Counted from the first letter of the stretch, positions 43,976-55,879 are shown. The stretch: DNA of 64,000 nt from Apostichopus japonicus (GCF_037975245.1 NC_092579.1:15448178-15512177); one strand, 5' to 3'. Notes: generated from the letters alone by a model not told the origin. Made by a program: numbers and translations.

Positions 43976-44712
43976 CATAATATCACGCCTTTTGGCTAAG
44001 ACCATGTGTAGTATCTGTTCCCTTTCGAGGGGAATGATGATGCACACCCGACGATGATCACACAGTTACAGTCCCGATGCAAGGGGACTGGGGTTGAGAG
44101 CGGATCAGTCGTTTGGTAGTTTGGTTTTCGTGCCCGCCAGATTCTTTCCTGGGCGACTGTTCTAAAAAAAAACCCATAATATCACGCCTTTTGGCTAAGA
44201 CCATGTGTAGTATCTGTTCCCTTTCGAGGGGAATGATGATGTACACCCGACGATGATCACACAGTCACAGTCCCGATGCAAGGGAACTGGGGTTGAGAGC
44301 GGATCAGTCGTTTGGTAGTTTGGTTTTCGTGCCCGCCAGATTCTTTCCTGGGTGACTTTTCTAAAAAAAACCCCATAATATCACGCCTTTTGGCTAAGAC
44401 CATGTGTAGTATCTGTTCCCTTTCGAGGGGAATGATGATGCACACCCGACGATGATCACACAGTCACAGTCCCGATGCAAGGGAACTGGGGTTGAGAGCC
44501 GATCAGTCGTTTGGTAGTTTGGTTTTCGTGCCCAGGTTCTTTCCTGGGCGACTTTTCCTTAAAAAAAAAACTATATCATGTGTAGTATACGTTTCCTCTC
44601 TTGGGGAATCTCACAGTTACAGTCCCTATGCAAGGGGACTATGGGGTTGAGAGCGGATTAGTCGTTGGTAGTTTGGTTTTCATGCACAGGTTCTTTCTTG
44701 GGTGACACATTC
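43775..44712 (+). repeat. Tandem array of U2 snRNA-headed units (199-207 bp)
   Basis: Units start at 43775, 43982, 44181 and 44380, with a diverged partial unit from about 44574. The first retains U2-like 5' sequence GCTTCTCGGCCTTTTGGCTA, then AGATCAAGTGTAGTATC, including the branch-site-pairing GTAGTA; the later units have lost TTCTCGG. After this head U2 similarity stops (no stem II or canonical Sm site seen). The body has three potential hairpins, CCCTTTCGAGGG, CAGTCCC/GGGACTG around GATGCAA, and a 3' hairpin GCCCAGG/CCTGGGC, with TTTGGTTTTCGTG between the second and third. Each unit ends GACTTTTCTA plus an A-run. See also the solo copy at 10524-10700. Confidence 0.9.
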
Positions 44713-46316
44713 TAATGTTACGTGGTTCAAAGTAAAATATTAAACCTAGAAATATTATCCGCTGCGTTCGTCAAACAAATAAAAGCAGGTATGTCGGTCA
44801 AACCATTGTTCTAACGAATAATCCGGCGCGGAACTTAAGAGCAGGGTGGAGGAGGGAGGGGGGGGAGGGTGTTCATCGGCCCTTTTTAGCCCACAAGGCT
44901 AAATGAAAATGAGCTATAAGCAAACAGTACGAACATTACACTAGATAGAAAAGACTATATACTCCAGGGTTCAGAATGTAAATATATATTAATTGCATCA
45001 AATATTTTCACGCGGTATGCCTTCTGACAGCTATAATAAATTATGATGAAAGGCAAATTAAATATCAGCTCAATTTACAGAGGAACACAAGAATGCTTGA
45101 ATTAACAGCTACAACCTCTAACTGGATCTAAGTACCTAAAATAAGTACTATGCAAATCAAATAATACTTTATACAGTATAGGTATAGAATCATGGCATAG
45201 CCTTTTATTACCATGTGCTACTTATTAACTATCTTCTACAATAAACATCGTAAACTATAGAACTATATAGAATTTTGCTCATTTTTCAAAGTTTCAATTT
45301 TTGCTTCCGGAACAAGCAACTCATGAAGAGGTTACACAAACGGACATTTTCACGATTTTTCTAAAATATGATTGAGAGCTTATGTTGCTTATGCTGCATT
45401 TACACAAGGACTACAACTGTGTTTCTATTCATGAGTTAACATGATCCAATAAAAACATTATATCGGCAATATCTTAATTCAGGTGTGTTTTCATGACCAC
45501 GCAGACGTCACCACGAACTCAAAACGATCCCCGCCGAGGGAAAAACGATACCAACAAACAGTTTCACGTCCCCCGTACACCTGTATCATTCAATCAACAA
45601 GCCACCCTGTATATCGTGACCTCAGTGATACGGCCGGTCCGCCCGCACGCCCATCAAAGTCCCCGCTACTACCAAATATACCACCGTCACGAGAGAAAAA
45701 AAAAACAGTCTGGGCAAATGGCGGACATCCGCCCAATGTGGAGGCGCTAGCCATTTCTATAATCGCTGCAAGAACTGCCTCTCGGGGATTGGTCCTTCCT
45801 ACAAAAATCAATATCACACCTATAACGCCATACGCATTTGTTGATCAAAAGCGAAAAAGAAGAAGTAACCACGGGCAGTACAGTTTTGAGGGGTCAATCC
45901 CATGTGATACATAATTAGGCCCCACTGACCATGAGGTCACCCGTTTATATATATATATATATATCATGCCATATAGTAAAAAAGTTAATCTAGTATCATT
46001 TCCCACCTTCCATTTTCCAATTATTTGTATAAAATTATAAAAGCCTTGATAATCGAATTGAAGTATACAAGAGCAAAAATTAAAAATAAAGTAGAGATGA
46101 TACTACTATATATATAAATAATATTAATATTCACATACTTCTTGTTCGTAGACGACTATTTTCAACAAGAGTCGTCTGATAATCGCTAAATGCGTGAAAC
46201 TCTGAGTAACAGCTATACTAGTGTTCCACTAGTCTCAACTAATTCTCACATATACTTCGCTCTGTCCACCGGACATAGAGCCCTCTTCATGCGCCAAGAT
46301 AGACGCAATTCTAGGC
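44713..46316. other. Intergenic, no gene seen
   Basis: AT-rich except for 45495-45790, which is noticeably richer in GC and CpG and contains a GGATTGGTCC (inverted CCAAT-type) motif near 45787. That block has open frames on both strands but no recognisable domain; it could be a promoter or a transposon fragment. A TA tract lies at 45945-45963. Confidence 0.4.
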
Positions 46317-46848
46317 TTAAAAATGTTGAACAAATGCGAAAACAACAAACAACATTTGCAAGGGTAGCATATAAAATTTTGCCCCAAGATTTGAGATTGC
46401 CCCGGACGCTGCCGCAGCTTCTAGTTCGGCTACGGAGGGTTTAAGGTTATTCCCATGTCTATCAGTAAAGGCATTCTTTCCGTTGGACTTCACAACTGCA
46501 CCGTTGGTCTTGACAATGAAGCTTACATCCTTCGGTTGTGGAACGTTGTGCCATATGAAACCTTTAGAGGAAGACCAAATGGTGATGTAAACCGTTCTAC
46601 CACCTTCGGGGGAGAATGGGACGTACTCTCGTGGAAGGATTTCTGCAAAGCCTACAGCGATAAACATATCCCAGACGTCCTCACGGCTGAAGGAACCACC
46701 TAGTTCAAACTTTCCGGCAATATTGATACTGGCGCCAAACGCAATACCTTCCGTATGAGATCGTTCCGTGTCAACCTTCACAAATACAGGCTCATAATAA
46801 GCATTGGCGACGTACGTAATGTCGTAACACATCGTTAAAGTAATGCCT
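46317..46848 (-). CDS. Unidentified protein, last exon (about 176 residues)
   Basis: The minus-strand frame is open from an acceptor-like CCGTCAG just upstream (AG at 46849-46850) to a stop at 46317-46319. Using the first ATG (46832) it gives 171 aa; the exon adds GITLT before it, so an upstream exon is likely. Sequence includes DITYVANAYYEPVFVKVDTE, FGASINIAGKFELGGSF, VGFAEILPREYVPFSPEGG and TVYITIWSS, an alternation typical of a beta-sandwich. It ends in a hydrophobic segment MLPLQMLFVVFAFVQHF. It recalls small uncharacterised beta-rich proteins of marine invertebrates, but I cannot name the family. Codon composition is clearly more GC-rich than the neighbouring noncoding DNA. Both plus-strand frames here are shadows. 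Confidence 0.7.
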
Positions 46849-46850
46849 CT

Positions 46851-49800
46851 GACGGAAAAAAGATAAATAAATTGAAGATTAAAAAATATATAAACCTATA
46901 AAATATAAAATATCATCCTAATTGTAAAAATGTCGCTGTAACAAATTTAATTATGAAAAAGTTCAGTCGAATCTATATAAATCTCAAAGTTATTTTGTGT
47001 GCATGGAAACATGTTTGTTCTCTTAAAAAAATAAATGAGAGAGGAAACTACAGAGTTTAAATTTATCAAATTAATGGTAGTTTGAATTATTTGCTTTCTA
47101 TAATAAAAGAACAATTTATAGAAAATCATTCAGTGCTAGTTCAAATTTCCGTCAATTCTGCTATAAATGCAGGGATCTGCAGCTTCTGACGTAGAACGAC
47201 GAATGACTTGCACTATAATACACTATAATGCACTATAATACATCCTTGTTTAATCTAAAGTTTATGTAACAGGGCCTGCATGCTGGTTTACTTGACAAAC
47301 CTTTGATGCATATTTTCCGCAACCCCAGCTAATACATGATTAACGAGATATAGGGTTGCGTGGCCAGTAATATGCTAAGCACAGAACCAAATAACGAGAG
47401 CCCGGGCAAAGTTCGTCGTCGCCGGATGCTAATGAAACCATGGAGGTAAAACAGACCTCCATGATGAAACACGATGAAGGACAATACCAAATACAATCGC
47501 TCCGATATGTTTGAGAAAAATATGTTTTTTTTTTAGCTGAGACCTACAAATGTTTTGATGTTGAGAATGAGTTTGATGCTGCAAATGTCTTCAGTCCTGT
47601 TGCGTTTTTTCTTTAACTTTTTTTTTTTATAGGAATGAGTTTGATAACCCGATCGAAGTTGATTCTGCTATTGTCTTATGTTCAGTTTACATTTTGGATT
47701 ACAATTGTTACTGTTCGTGTGAGAGTATTTCGTTTCATACTACTGAGATTTAGTCTCATGCAGTCATGATGTATTTTTTTTTTTAATGTTCCTATTTTAG
47801 ATTCCGGCTAGTGAACGTAGGCCTACACCAAGCACGTCGTGAAATAATATTGGTCACTATATCACATATATACTTGATGCTATGACTTACGATATCTTAC
47901 TGTGTGACTGCATGTGATAATGTAGACCCTGGTTTACACATATAACTCATAAACGAAAGCCGCCGAAAGGAAAATGCCCTTCAAAGAGTAACTTTCTAAA
48001 ACTGTTTCTATTCGCATACATTCAAATGAGACGCACAAAGAAAGAACTCTATCAAAACGTGACAGTTCGCAGCTGTTCATGTACTGTGAATAAAACATTT
48101 ATCTAGAATCGAACAAAGTAAAAACCCCAGATGATTGCATTGCATCATTGTAATAGCAATTTACCCACGCATGGCAGCACAGTATACACACTCACTTTAC
48201 AAAAACATGTTTTTCTTTTTACAAATACCGTATCGACTCATCGATTCAATGTGAAACTAGTACTTACCCGCATATCAGTAATGCATGTAGTAAATGCATG
48301 ATAGAAACACTGATCGACTGATGTCTAGTATCTTGGAGTCCAGAATAAACGTCAGACCAGATGTGCCAAAATATCGCTGACGAAAAGGTAACACTGACGA
48401 TGGTGCAGAATAGATCTGTCTTAAGGAATGCTAGGGAAGGCGAAGCAAGGTAAGGTAAAAAAATAAGTTATTACAACTCGTGGAAGGGTGACTGTATATG
48501 TACAATTAGTTTTGAATATGATGCAGACAGTTAAAATAAAGGTTGCATTCATGTACATCTTCTCGATTTTAGATAGGCTGAGGCTCATGAGAGTAACGGG
48601 ATTTGTTGGTCTTTTACACAAACTACCGTATTTGGTCAGCCTTCTCAAATGCAACACAGAACACAATACTTTGCCTCGAATAAGATGTTCACAATACGTG
48701 TCACCACTAGTATTACTAATTTGTCGAGGACATATGGTGTTTAATTTAATTGTTCATATGAATTTAAAAGAATATATTTTGATTAAGAGTTTTCGTTTTA
48801 CTATAAGCTATAATATATATCAAGAATAAAATCATTAATTGTTAATTGTCACAATGACGTTTTTTTTTTTTTTTTTTGATTTTATTTTTTTTTTCTCTAA
48901 ATTCTTTTGTTGCAAAATACCAAATTGTTTTATGCAGACACTAACCTCCAATGAGATGTCAGTATAGTTGCATGTTAAAAGTTAAACATTTAATGCAGTA
49001 CCTTTGTCAATTAACAGTCAAATAACAGTCAAATAACAGTAACACTGGATATCTTTGACAGAATAACCGGGGGACAAAAACCCTAAACTAATAAATTTGT
49101 GGACTTAAAATGATCCTTTACACAAAGATCAGAAGATTGGTTTCTAATATTAAACCAAACGAAATCAGATCACCGTTATTACATGACAGAGAACATACCG
49201 ATACAAAACTCCAAGGAAGAAAATTTATATATAGACCACTTCCCAGGGGGTTAGGAAGCTTCCAAAAAGTGAGGGGGGCACAACATCAGAGGGGCACTTT
49301 CTCATTCCACAACCAACACTCGTTATGCTATAAACCGATATACACACCGGCCATATCACTTAACTATATGATGTATTAGTATGCTATCGATACTATTATG
49401 GTGCACGTGAATACTTAAAATAAAATATTAAAATTAACAAAGGCTTAAGATATCTAAGAGACAGTTCTTCATCAAAGGGGCACATTTTATTTGCCAGTAG
49501 GGCACATTTGCTGTTTCGGAAAAAAGTGGGGGCACGTGCCACAGTGCCCCCCCCCCTCCCGCTCCTACCCCATGCCACTTCCTTTCAAGACTGTATGTAA
49601 ACTTTTGTGTTGATATGTCATAATAGTCTAACCAATAAAACATTTGACTACTAGTAATAAGGAAGAGTTAACAAACACACTCATAATTAAATTTGATCTG
49701 TTCTACAATAACATGTGGTGTATCATTGTTACTTGCATTGCAAAGCTTGGTCTTTATAGAGCATATTTAACAGTTCTTCTTATCCACACGTAACTTCACA

Positions 49801-49924
49801 TATACATTACGTGGAATATATTTGACTACTAGTACATGTCTAATATTTAATTTTACCTATTGTTCATATATTAAACTTTAAATTACTCTAACATTCAAAG
49901 TTTGTATTTGCCTTAAAGTGTGGA
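46851..49924. other. Likely intron/upstream sequence of the 46.3-kb gene, and intergenic DNA
   Basis: If the gene at 46317-46848 has an upstream exon on the minus strand it should lie here, but none was recognised. A short CACTATAATA-type repeat lies at 47213-47242, a T-run at 48857-48895, and a G/C-rich segment (49230-49580) with GGGGCAC words in both orientations that may be a decayed MITE. Confidence 0.35.
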
Positions 49925-50065
49925 AAATTGATCACTAATTATAATTGATCATTAATTATAAGTCAGCTTTAATTATAATTGATCACTAACTATAAATAAG
50001 CTTTAATTATATTCATCATTAATTTATAAGTAAGCATTACTTAAACTTGATCATTAATTATTAGT
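49925..50065. repeat. Degenerate AT-rich minisatellite
   Basis: Loose repeats of TTGATCATTAATTATAAGT and AGCTTTAATTATAA occur about every 40-50 bp, with decreasing conservation to the right. Confidence 0.6.
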
Positions 50066-50241
50066 AATGTTACGAGGACCCATTGTAGCCTAACGCTAGT
50101 CACTGCTAGTGAGAAACCTAATATATAATGTGGAGAGTAATTGAAATTGCCTACGTGATAAATCAGTATTTGAGAAATTAGGTCGGGTTACCGTGACAGA
50201 ATGTTATAATACACGATTGTTCTGGTATATTCCTTATGATG

Positions 50242-51517
50242 CAGGGGCGTATCCAGGGGGGCGCAACAGGCGCGCGCCCCCCTCCTATTGGCCGTCACCA
50301 AAAAAAAAAAAGTTTAGCAAAAAAAAAAAAAATTGATGACGACCTTTATGTGAGATGTCGGTGATCGCTCAACCCCCCCCCCCCTCCCTCCCGTATGCTT
50401 TATTTTTTGTTTGCCAAAAAAGGGTTCTGGCGAAGTTCGGCGGCATAATAGTTTTAGAAACATAGATGGTAATTGTGTTTGTATTATCACTATAAACACT
50501 AAGTGACATGCCAGCCATACTAAATTGTGCATTTTGTGTCCATATTTACAGGAAATGTTGCTTATTATTAAGGTCGAAAAATGGATCACATATGGTCATG
50601 GGCGGCGATCCTGGGTGGAGGGCGGATATATCCCCCCCATGAAAATGGGTGGAGGGGATGTAATGCACCATATCCCCCCCCCCCCCCTAGCTTCATTTCT
50701 CGCCTACCATAAACGCAGTGCGATCTTTTCAAATAAAGCGTCTTTATAAAGCAAAAATAGTTGACTGTAGGCTTCATTGGCCCTATAACAACAAAATGTA
50801 TTATTGCGCCCACGGTATTTATATAGTACATATATGCACCCTCATAGTATTCATATAGGCCCTATAGTAGGCCTACACACGTACATGTTCCCTCGAACAG
50901 CTGAGAATCTCATGTAACCAGGGTAATGCTTAATATACGTTTCACCTGGATGCCCTAGCAATCGGTACCTAGGAATGTAACTATGTGTAATTGTGTATTG
51001 CATGTGTATAGGCCTATAATAGCCTGCATGAGGCCATTTTCTTCATCGAATAATATAAAAGAGCTCTCGAACATTCTAACGTTGCGCCTGAAACAAGATT
51101 GACAGGGGCAATTTCCCAAAATAACACCCGAAATTAAAAAAAAAGTATTTTGGATCCTGATTATGAGATATTTCGGACATGACATCCCTATTTTAAAGTT
51201 GGGTATATGCCGCTTGGAAACCTCGGGAAGTGCCGTTTCCGGCCATCTAGAGGGTTTGTTAATCCCAAAATTTTCTTGTACGCTTCGCGCCAACCCATGG
51301 TGGCGCTACGCTTAGATAGTCAACAAGGTCATATCCCCCCCCCCCCCACTCGGAAGTACGGATCGCCGCCCATGCATATGACACCATTTTGCATTTCAGC
51401 CCTTCTTCGAAAGCAAGAATTGTACACCCCTCCCCTTAGACCCATCCCCCAGGACGGCGATCATTCATGCCTGACGCCCCCCCCCCCCCTATTGGAAAAT
51501 CCTGGATACGCCCCCTG
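50242..51517. mobile_element. hAT-like element with CAGGGGCGTATCCAGG ends (1.28 kb)
   Basis: Left end CAGGGGCGTATCCAGG; the reverse complement of the right end is CAGGGGGCGTATCCAGG. The flanks carry a 5-bp direct repeat TGATG (50237-50241 and 51518-51522). It contains a nested element (50597-51374) and, at 51217-51323, the hairpin-bearing core seen in family-2 MITEs. No transposase is encoded. Confidence 0.7.
50597..51374. mobile_element. Nested MITE with CATGGGCGGCGATCC ends (778 bp)
   Basis: Perfect 15-bp inverted termini CATGGGCGGCGATCC (50597-50611) and GGATCGCCGCCCATG (51360-51374). CATATG flanks both sides (50589-50594 and 51375-51380), a possible 6-bp target duplication separated by two bases on the left. 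It lies inside the element of 50242-51517, so it inserted later or was carried along. Confidence 0.7.
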
Positions 51518-51522
51518 TGATG

Positions 51523-52450
51523 ACACGCTGGTCTCGGGTTAACGTCGGTTTACGTGGAATCGCGTGTAAGCTGTGCACGGCATCTTCGTGGATTCTCTGG
51601 AATGTTCGCGAGAGATGCAAAGGACTTCCGCAAATAGAGAAACCGGGTCACGTTGTTTCTCAGGTGTATCGAGAAAGATCTGGAGGATTCTTGACATGGC
51701 GAATCGTATACATAAACCCGCCCAGATCGGAGAGTTTCTCAGTTTCTGAACGAATACAAGCGACGACAAATATTATACCATTCTACTATATATCGTCAGT
51801 GCTCAACTGCCAGTAGTTTCTGAGGGATTGAGATATCGATAACAAGATTGATTCTACACTTCCATTCAGAAGTTTGAAGAGGACTTTGCTGTGAAAGTAC
51901 AGTGTGCCAGTCTTTATTTCGGAGAAGGTGAATTTCTGTCTCCGTACGTTGAAGAAGTTCGTTACGCCAGGAGTTGGTGGCTATAAAGCTGATTTTGGAC
52001 TGACTCTGGTAATATTTAGTCGGCGAGAAGTTCGACTTGTGCTTCACTCGATTGTAGCTGGAAGTCCGTCTTCTATTTTGGAGCATCGCCGGAAAGAAGG
52101 TGACTGCTGTTTCTGGGATCGCGAGAAAGATTGTCGAGGACCAATGAATTTCGCGGTACAACGGACCGAGAATCGTCGTCATCAAGGTCGTGGCCGCTGA
52201 GGGATATCGCCGTTGGAAGAGACCAGCGTGTTTTAAAGTGTATCCTATCTTGTTAAGTTTGTGAGTAATTTTCTATATATTTGTAATTACCACTTGTTGT
52301 TGTTGGTTCGAAATCCATTGTTCAATATAGTTTACGTTCTCATTTAAATTCTCTAGACTCGTCAATTTGTCTGTGTTCCTTACGGAAACGAACCCAGGCT
52401 TGTGTCTCGTTAAAATTAATTATCGAGAACTCTCGTATTCCAACGTAACA
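51523..52450. other. Possible solo LTR or regulatory block
   Basis: About 930 bp that is richer in GC and CpG than its surroundings, opening ACACGCTGGTCTCGGGTTAA and ending CCAACGTAACA, with TATAAAG at 51984. The TGTTACG-like start expected for a BEL/Pao-type LTR seems interrupted by the transposon at 50242-51517. No target duplication and no internal gag/pol were found, so this remains a weak call. Confidence 0.3.
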
Positions 52451-52973
52451 GTAAGCATTAATTATAATTAAGCTTATTTATTCAATTTAACAGTTTCGCC
52501 AAACCTATAGTATACTTCTCTACAGGATAAAACTAGATCTTCTAACTGCCGATGCCTAAAATAATTATAAATTTTTGAACATAGGTAAAATACATAGGCA
52601 TATTAATTGATTACTTTAACATAAGTTAAATTGAATAGTAAAATTTTAACAATTTTTTTTTCTTCAAAAACGTATTCAAGGTGTAAAATGTCCTTACCGA
52701 GATAAAATCGTTGTTTTTTCTCTCTCTCCTTCCCTCTTTCTGATGTGAGAACTCTGGCTGGTTTTGGAGCCTCTTAGAAAATGCAATGACTACGTAATGT
52801 GTCCCCGGTTTATATTGGCTTCGGCGGCGTGATCGAAACGAACAACCGGAAACGATATCGATCGATCGATTTTTTTTTTGCCTTTTAAGGTGACAATATC
52901 TTGCTCTGTAATGCTTCCGTGTTAGTTCAGATGAGAAATTCGAAGTCGCTACACAGCTTCAGGAAGTAATGTA
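52451..52973. other. Intergenic, no gene seen
   Basis: AT-rich sequence. A short GATCGATCGATT repeat precedes a T-run at 52870. Confidence 0.4.
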
Positions 52974-53420
52974 ATGTTTAATAGATTAATTGTTATACAC
53001 CACGTGAAAACTCTGAAAGAAAATATGATCTTGTTTCTCTTTCACTTTTCTTTACTACATCTAATAATTTTCTTTTAAGTATTTTTCGCAATTTTGTTTA
53101 GGCTCACGTGTTTTAATTTTATTGCAGGCATTTTCTGTTTGATTTCAATAAAGAAAAATTAATATTAGTTTACTGAATGGGTATATCAATGAAAAGGTGA
53201 AAATTTAATATTTTATCGATTAATTATTATTCACCACTTGGGAACTCTGAAAAAACAATGATCTTGATGCTCTTTCACTTTTCTTTACTAATTCTAATGA
53301 TTTTCTTTAATTATATTTTCGCAGTTATTTTTTCTAACGTATTTTAATTTTACATTTTTTACTGCAGGCAGTTCGTGTTTGTTTGCTTTTTATGAAATAA
53401 GGGTTAGCTTACAGAATGTT
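52974..53420. repeat. Diverged tandem duplication, unit about 233 bp
   Basis: Copies begin near 52974 and 53207. Shared landmarks are ATTAATTRTTATWCACCAC, CTCTTTCACTTTTCTTTACT and TGCAGGCA. Divergence is substantial, so the duplication is old. Confidence 0.7.
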
Positions 53421-54765
53421 AAGAAATGAAAATGAGAGATTCAGTTAACGATTTAACCTTTTGTGACACTAATACAAGGTTCAATTAACTGATCCATATT
53501 GAAAGTAGTTGTTTCATTCAAAAGTATAACCGATTGCCCTTTGTAAAAGTTTACCAAACGTGTAATATCAAAACATAAATGAATCACCTTAATGTCAAAT
53601 TTAAATGGGTAATTAATTTGCCATGAAAGCGCTTATTATGCACGCGATAGGTTTTTACGTCCCAGAGTGCAATAACTTCTTCCGATCTTTGGCAATGGTG
53701 TGCAAAATATTCCATAGATTCAAAGCGACATAAAAAATAGGGTGCATGCAAAATCATGATGATTCATCAAATAAAAATTGTATTATTGAAAATTGTTTAG
53801 TCCTATTAAATTTGGTGAAAGTGTACAAATTAAGTCAAGTTGGTCATGGCTTACAGAATGGTTGATTTGTATAACGTTTACTCTTTTATTTTTATTTTTT
53901 ATTTTTAGAGAAGAGCAAAGGTTATCTTTATTCAACAGGGTCACGGGGATGCATGGACGAGGAACACGTGATCTGAGAGCTTTGACAAAATGATAAGACA
54001 TTCTCAAGAAGTGCATGAGCTTGAATATGGGTCACATTCGATATGTTGTATGTTGGCTTACCACATTGTGCTTACAATAAGCGTGTATGTATTCTGAGGA
54101 TGTATATGTGATTGAGATAAGAAGCCATCTTGTTTTAGGAAGATCAAACGGATCTAAGATCCGTCGGCAGGGATCAAACTTTTGAAAACTTTGTAGATAC
54201 GAAGGTCCATCTCAAGAACTAAATTTAGACTTGAACTCGTGTCAAATGCGCTATAAGTCGATGTACTGCATTGAGTACAAGAAGACTTCCGGCGATTAAA
54301 ATTTGTGCCCAGAGTGGCCATTTGTGGGCAACGCCTAAAGCCTTAGAAAATCTTCCTACTCAAGAAAATAGGATATGATATCCGTAATCCAACAAATACC
54401 ACCACACTCCTTACTCTTACTCGTGCAATGTGAGTAAGATTTGTAAACACATTTTTAGTCTCTAATTCATTTGACATGTTCCCCATATTTTGTGCAAACC
54501 GCCTAAAACGGCTTTAACAAGTCCATGTATGTCTTGGCGTCAGAAGTCATTGTTCCAATGAAGCTAACAGGGATATTTAGCTATCAGAAGAACGTGCTAT
54601 TGTAGCCCACAGGCAAGTTTTAAATAATATTATAGGTGTTTGCTAAGAGATATGCAAATCCGTGGACTGCACTCCTTTCATTTCACTTTTTTGATAATAA
54701 ATATGCACCCGGATATATGATATGAAATGCGAACTGTTCTTTCACTTTATGCCATGTGTATGATT
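53421..54765. other. Intergenic, no gene seen
   Basis: AT-rich sequence without recognised exons or repeat ends. Confidence 0.45.
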
Positions 54766-54768
54766 TCG

Positions 54769-54932
<164 letters not shown>

Positions 54933-55541
54933 AATTTTATTTATGTTGAAATTATAGTATCCGGTTGCGGATTATAAACTAACTTTATACAAAATTAGAC
55001 CAAGTCATCGCTTGAAACAATGCTACTAATAATTTCCATGAACTCAACATCTAATTACAGGCGCTCTTTCAGTTTCTGGAATGATTCAGCTGTCAGCTGT
55101 CCGGTGAACAGTGAATAAAGGGTGGTTTGGTTTTCTAGAACAGTGATAGGTATCGTTTACATCCGGGTTTTTAAGTTATCATCCTGCCAAGATATGTTAA
55201 TTAACTGTCCACAATGTCAGCTCCTTTGAGGTAAACTCATGATTATACAATGCCCACTCCTCTCTCTATTCAGTCCAATAATTGTTCGTATTGCTACATA
55301 ATATTTCTATTGTGTTTGTAGCATGAGTAACCGAGACAAGATATACATCATGAGTAAAATCGGTCTGTGAATGCATCGAAAGAAACTGACTTTTCAGAGG
55401 ATTTGAATGAATGTTATAGATCAAATCAAAGAGAATCGAATAGTGTTGTGACATCTGACTTTATTTCTAATTCAGCTGTAACAAGTGGAAACGAAAGTTC
55501 AGAATTTACAGTACATCCCGTGTTCATTACTCACCGTTTGC
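54933..55541. other. Intergenic, no gene seen
   Basis: Spacer between the AT microsatellite and a MITE. No gene recognised. Confidence 0.45.
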
Positions 55542-55549
55542 GTCCCTTT

Positions 55550-55871
55550 CAGGCGCGTAGCCAGGAATTTGCCAAGGGAGGGGCGAAAATGTAGGCAAAC
55601 TATCAGAGCCGTATATGGAGATCTATATACGGCTCTGCAAACTATCTAAGCGTAGCGCCACCATGATTGGCGCGAAGCGTACAAGAAAATTTTGGCTGGA
55701 AATGCCTCCCAGATCGCTGGAAATGGTACTTCCCAGGCCTAATAAGTTGCATGTTAGCATTTTCTCTTTTTAAATTACTAGCGATATCATAAAAACATTT
55801 AAAAGTAAAAATAAAAATATGCTCTGGGCGGCTGCCCCCTTCGTCCCCCCCCCCCCTTGGCTACGCGCCTG
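55550..55871 (+). mobile_element. Family-2 hAT-type MITE, complete copy (322 bp)
   Basis: Starts CAGGCGCGTAGCCAGGAATT and ends TTGGCTACGCGCCTG, with a perfect 8-bp duplication GTCCCTTT on both sides (55542-55549 and 55872-55879). It carries the family core (about 55648-55737, reverse orientation) and a 34-bp palindromic insertion at 55604-55637. Confidence 0.93.
55604..55637. mobile_element. 34-bp palindromic micro-insertion (minimal hAT-like MITE)
   Basis: CAGAGCCGTATAT and ATATACGGCTCTG are perfect inverted 13-mers separated by 8 bp. The 34-bp unit is bracketed by an 8-bp direct repeat CAAACTAT (55596-55603 and 55638-55645). CAG...CTG termini and an 8-bp duplication are both hAT traits. 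Confidence 0.8.
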
Positions 55872-55879
55872 GTCCCTTT

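Noticed and set aside
43859-44445. Three similar 62-aa frames on the minus strand
   Set aside because: They are the antisense of the U2-headed repeat units; their similarity is the DNA repeat itself.
45483-45914. 143-aa plus-strand frame
   Set aside because: No domain, proline/arginine-rich, with comparable frames on the other strand; explained by GC-rich DNA.
46190-46703. Plus-strand frames opposite the 46.3-kb gene
   Set aside because: Antisense shadows of the better supported minus-strand exon.
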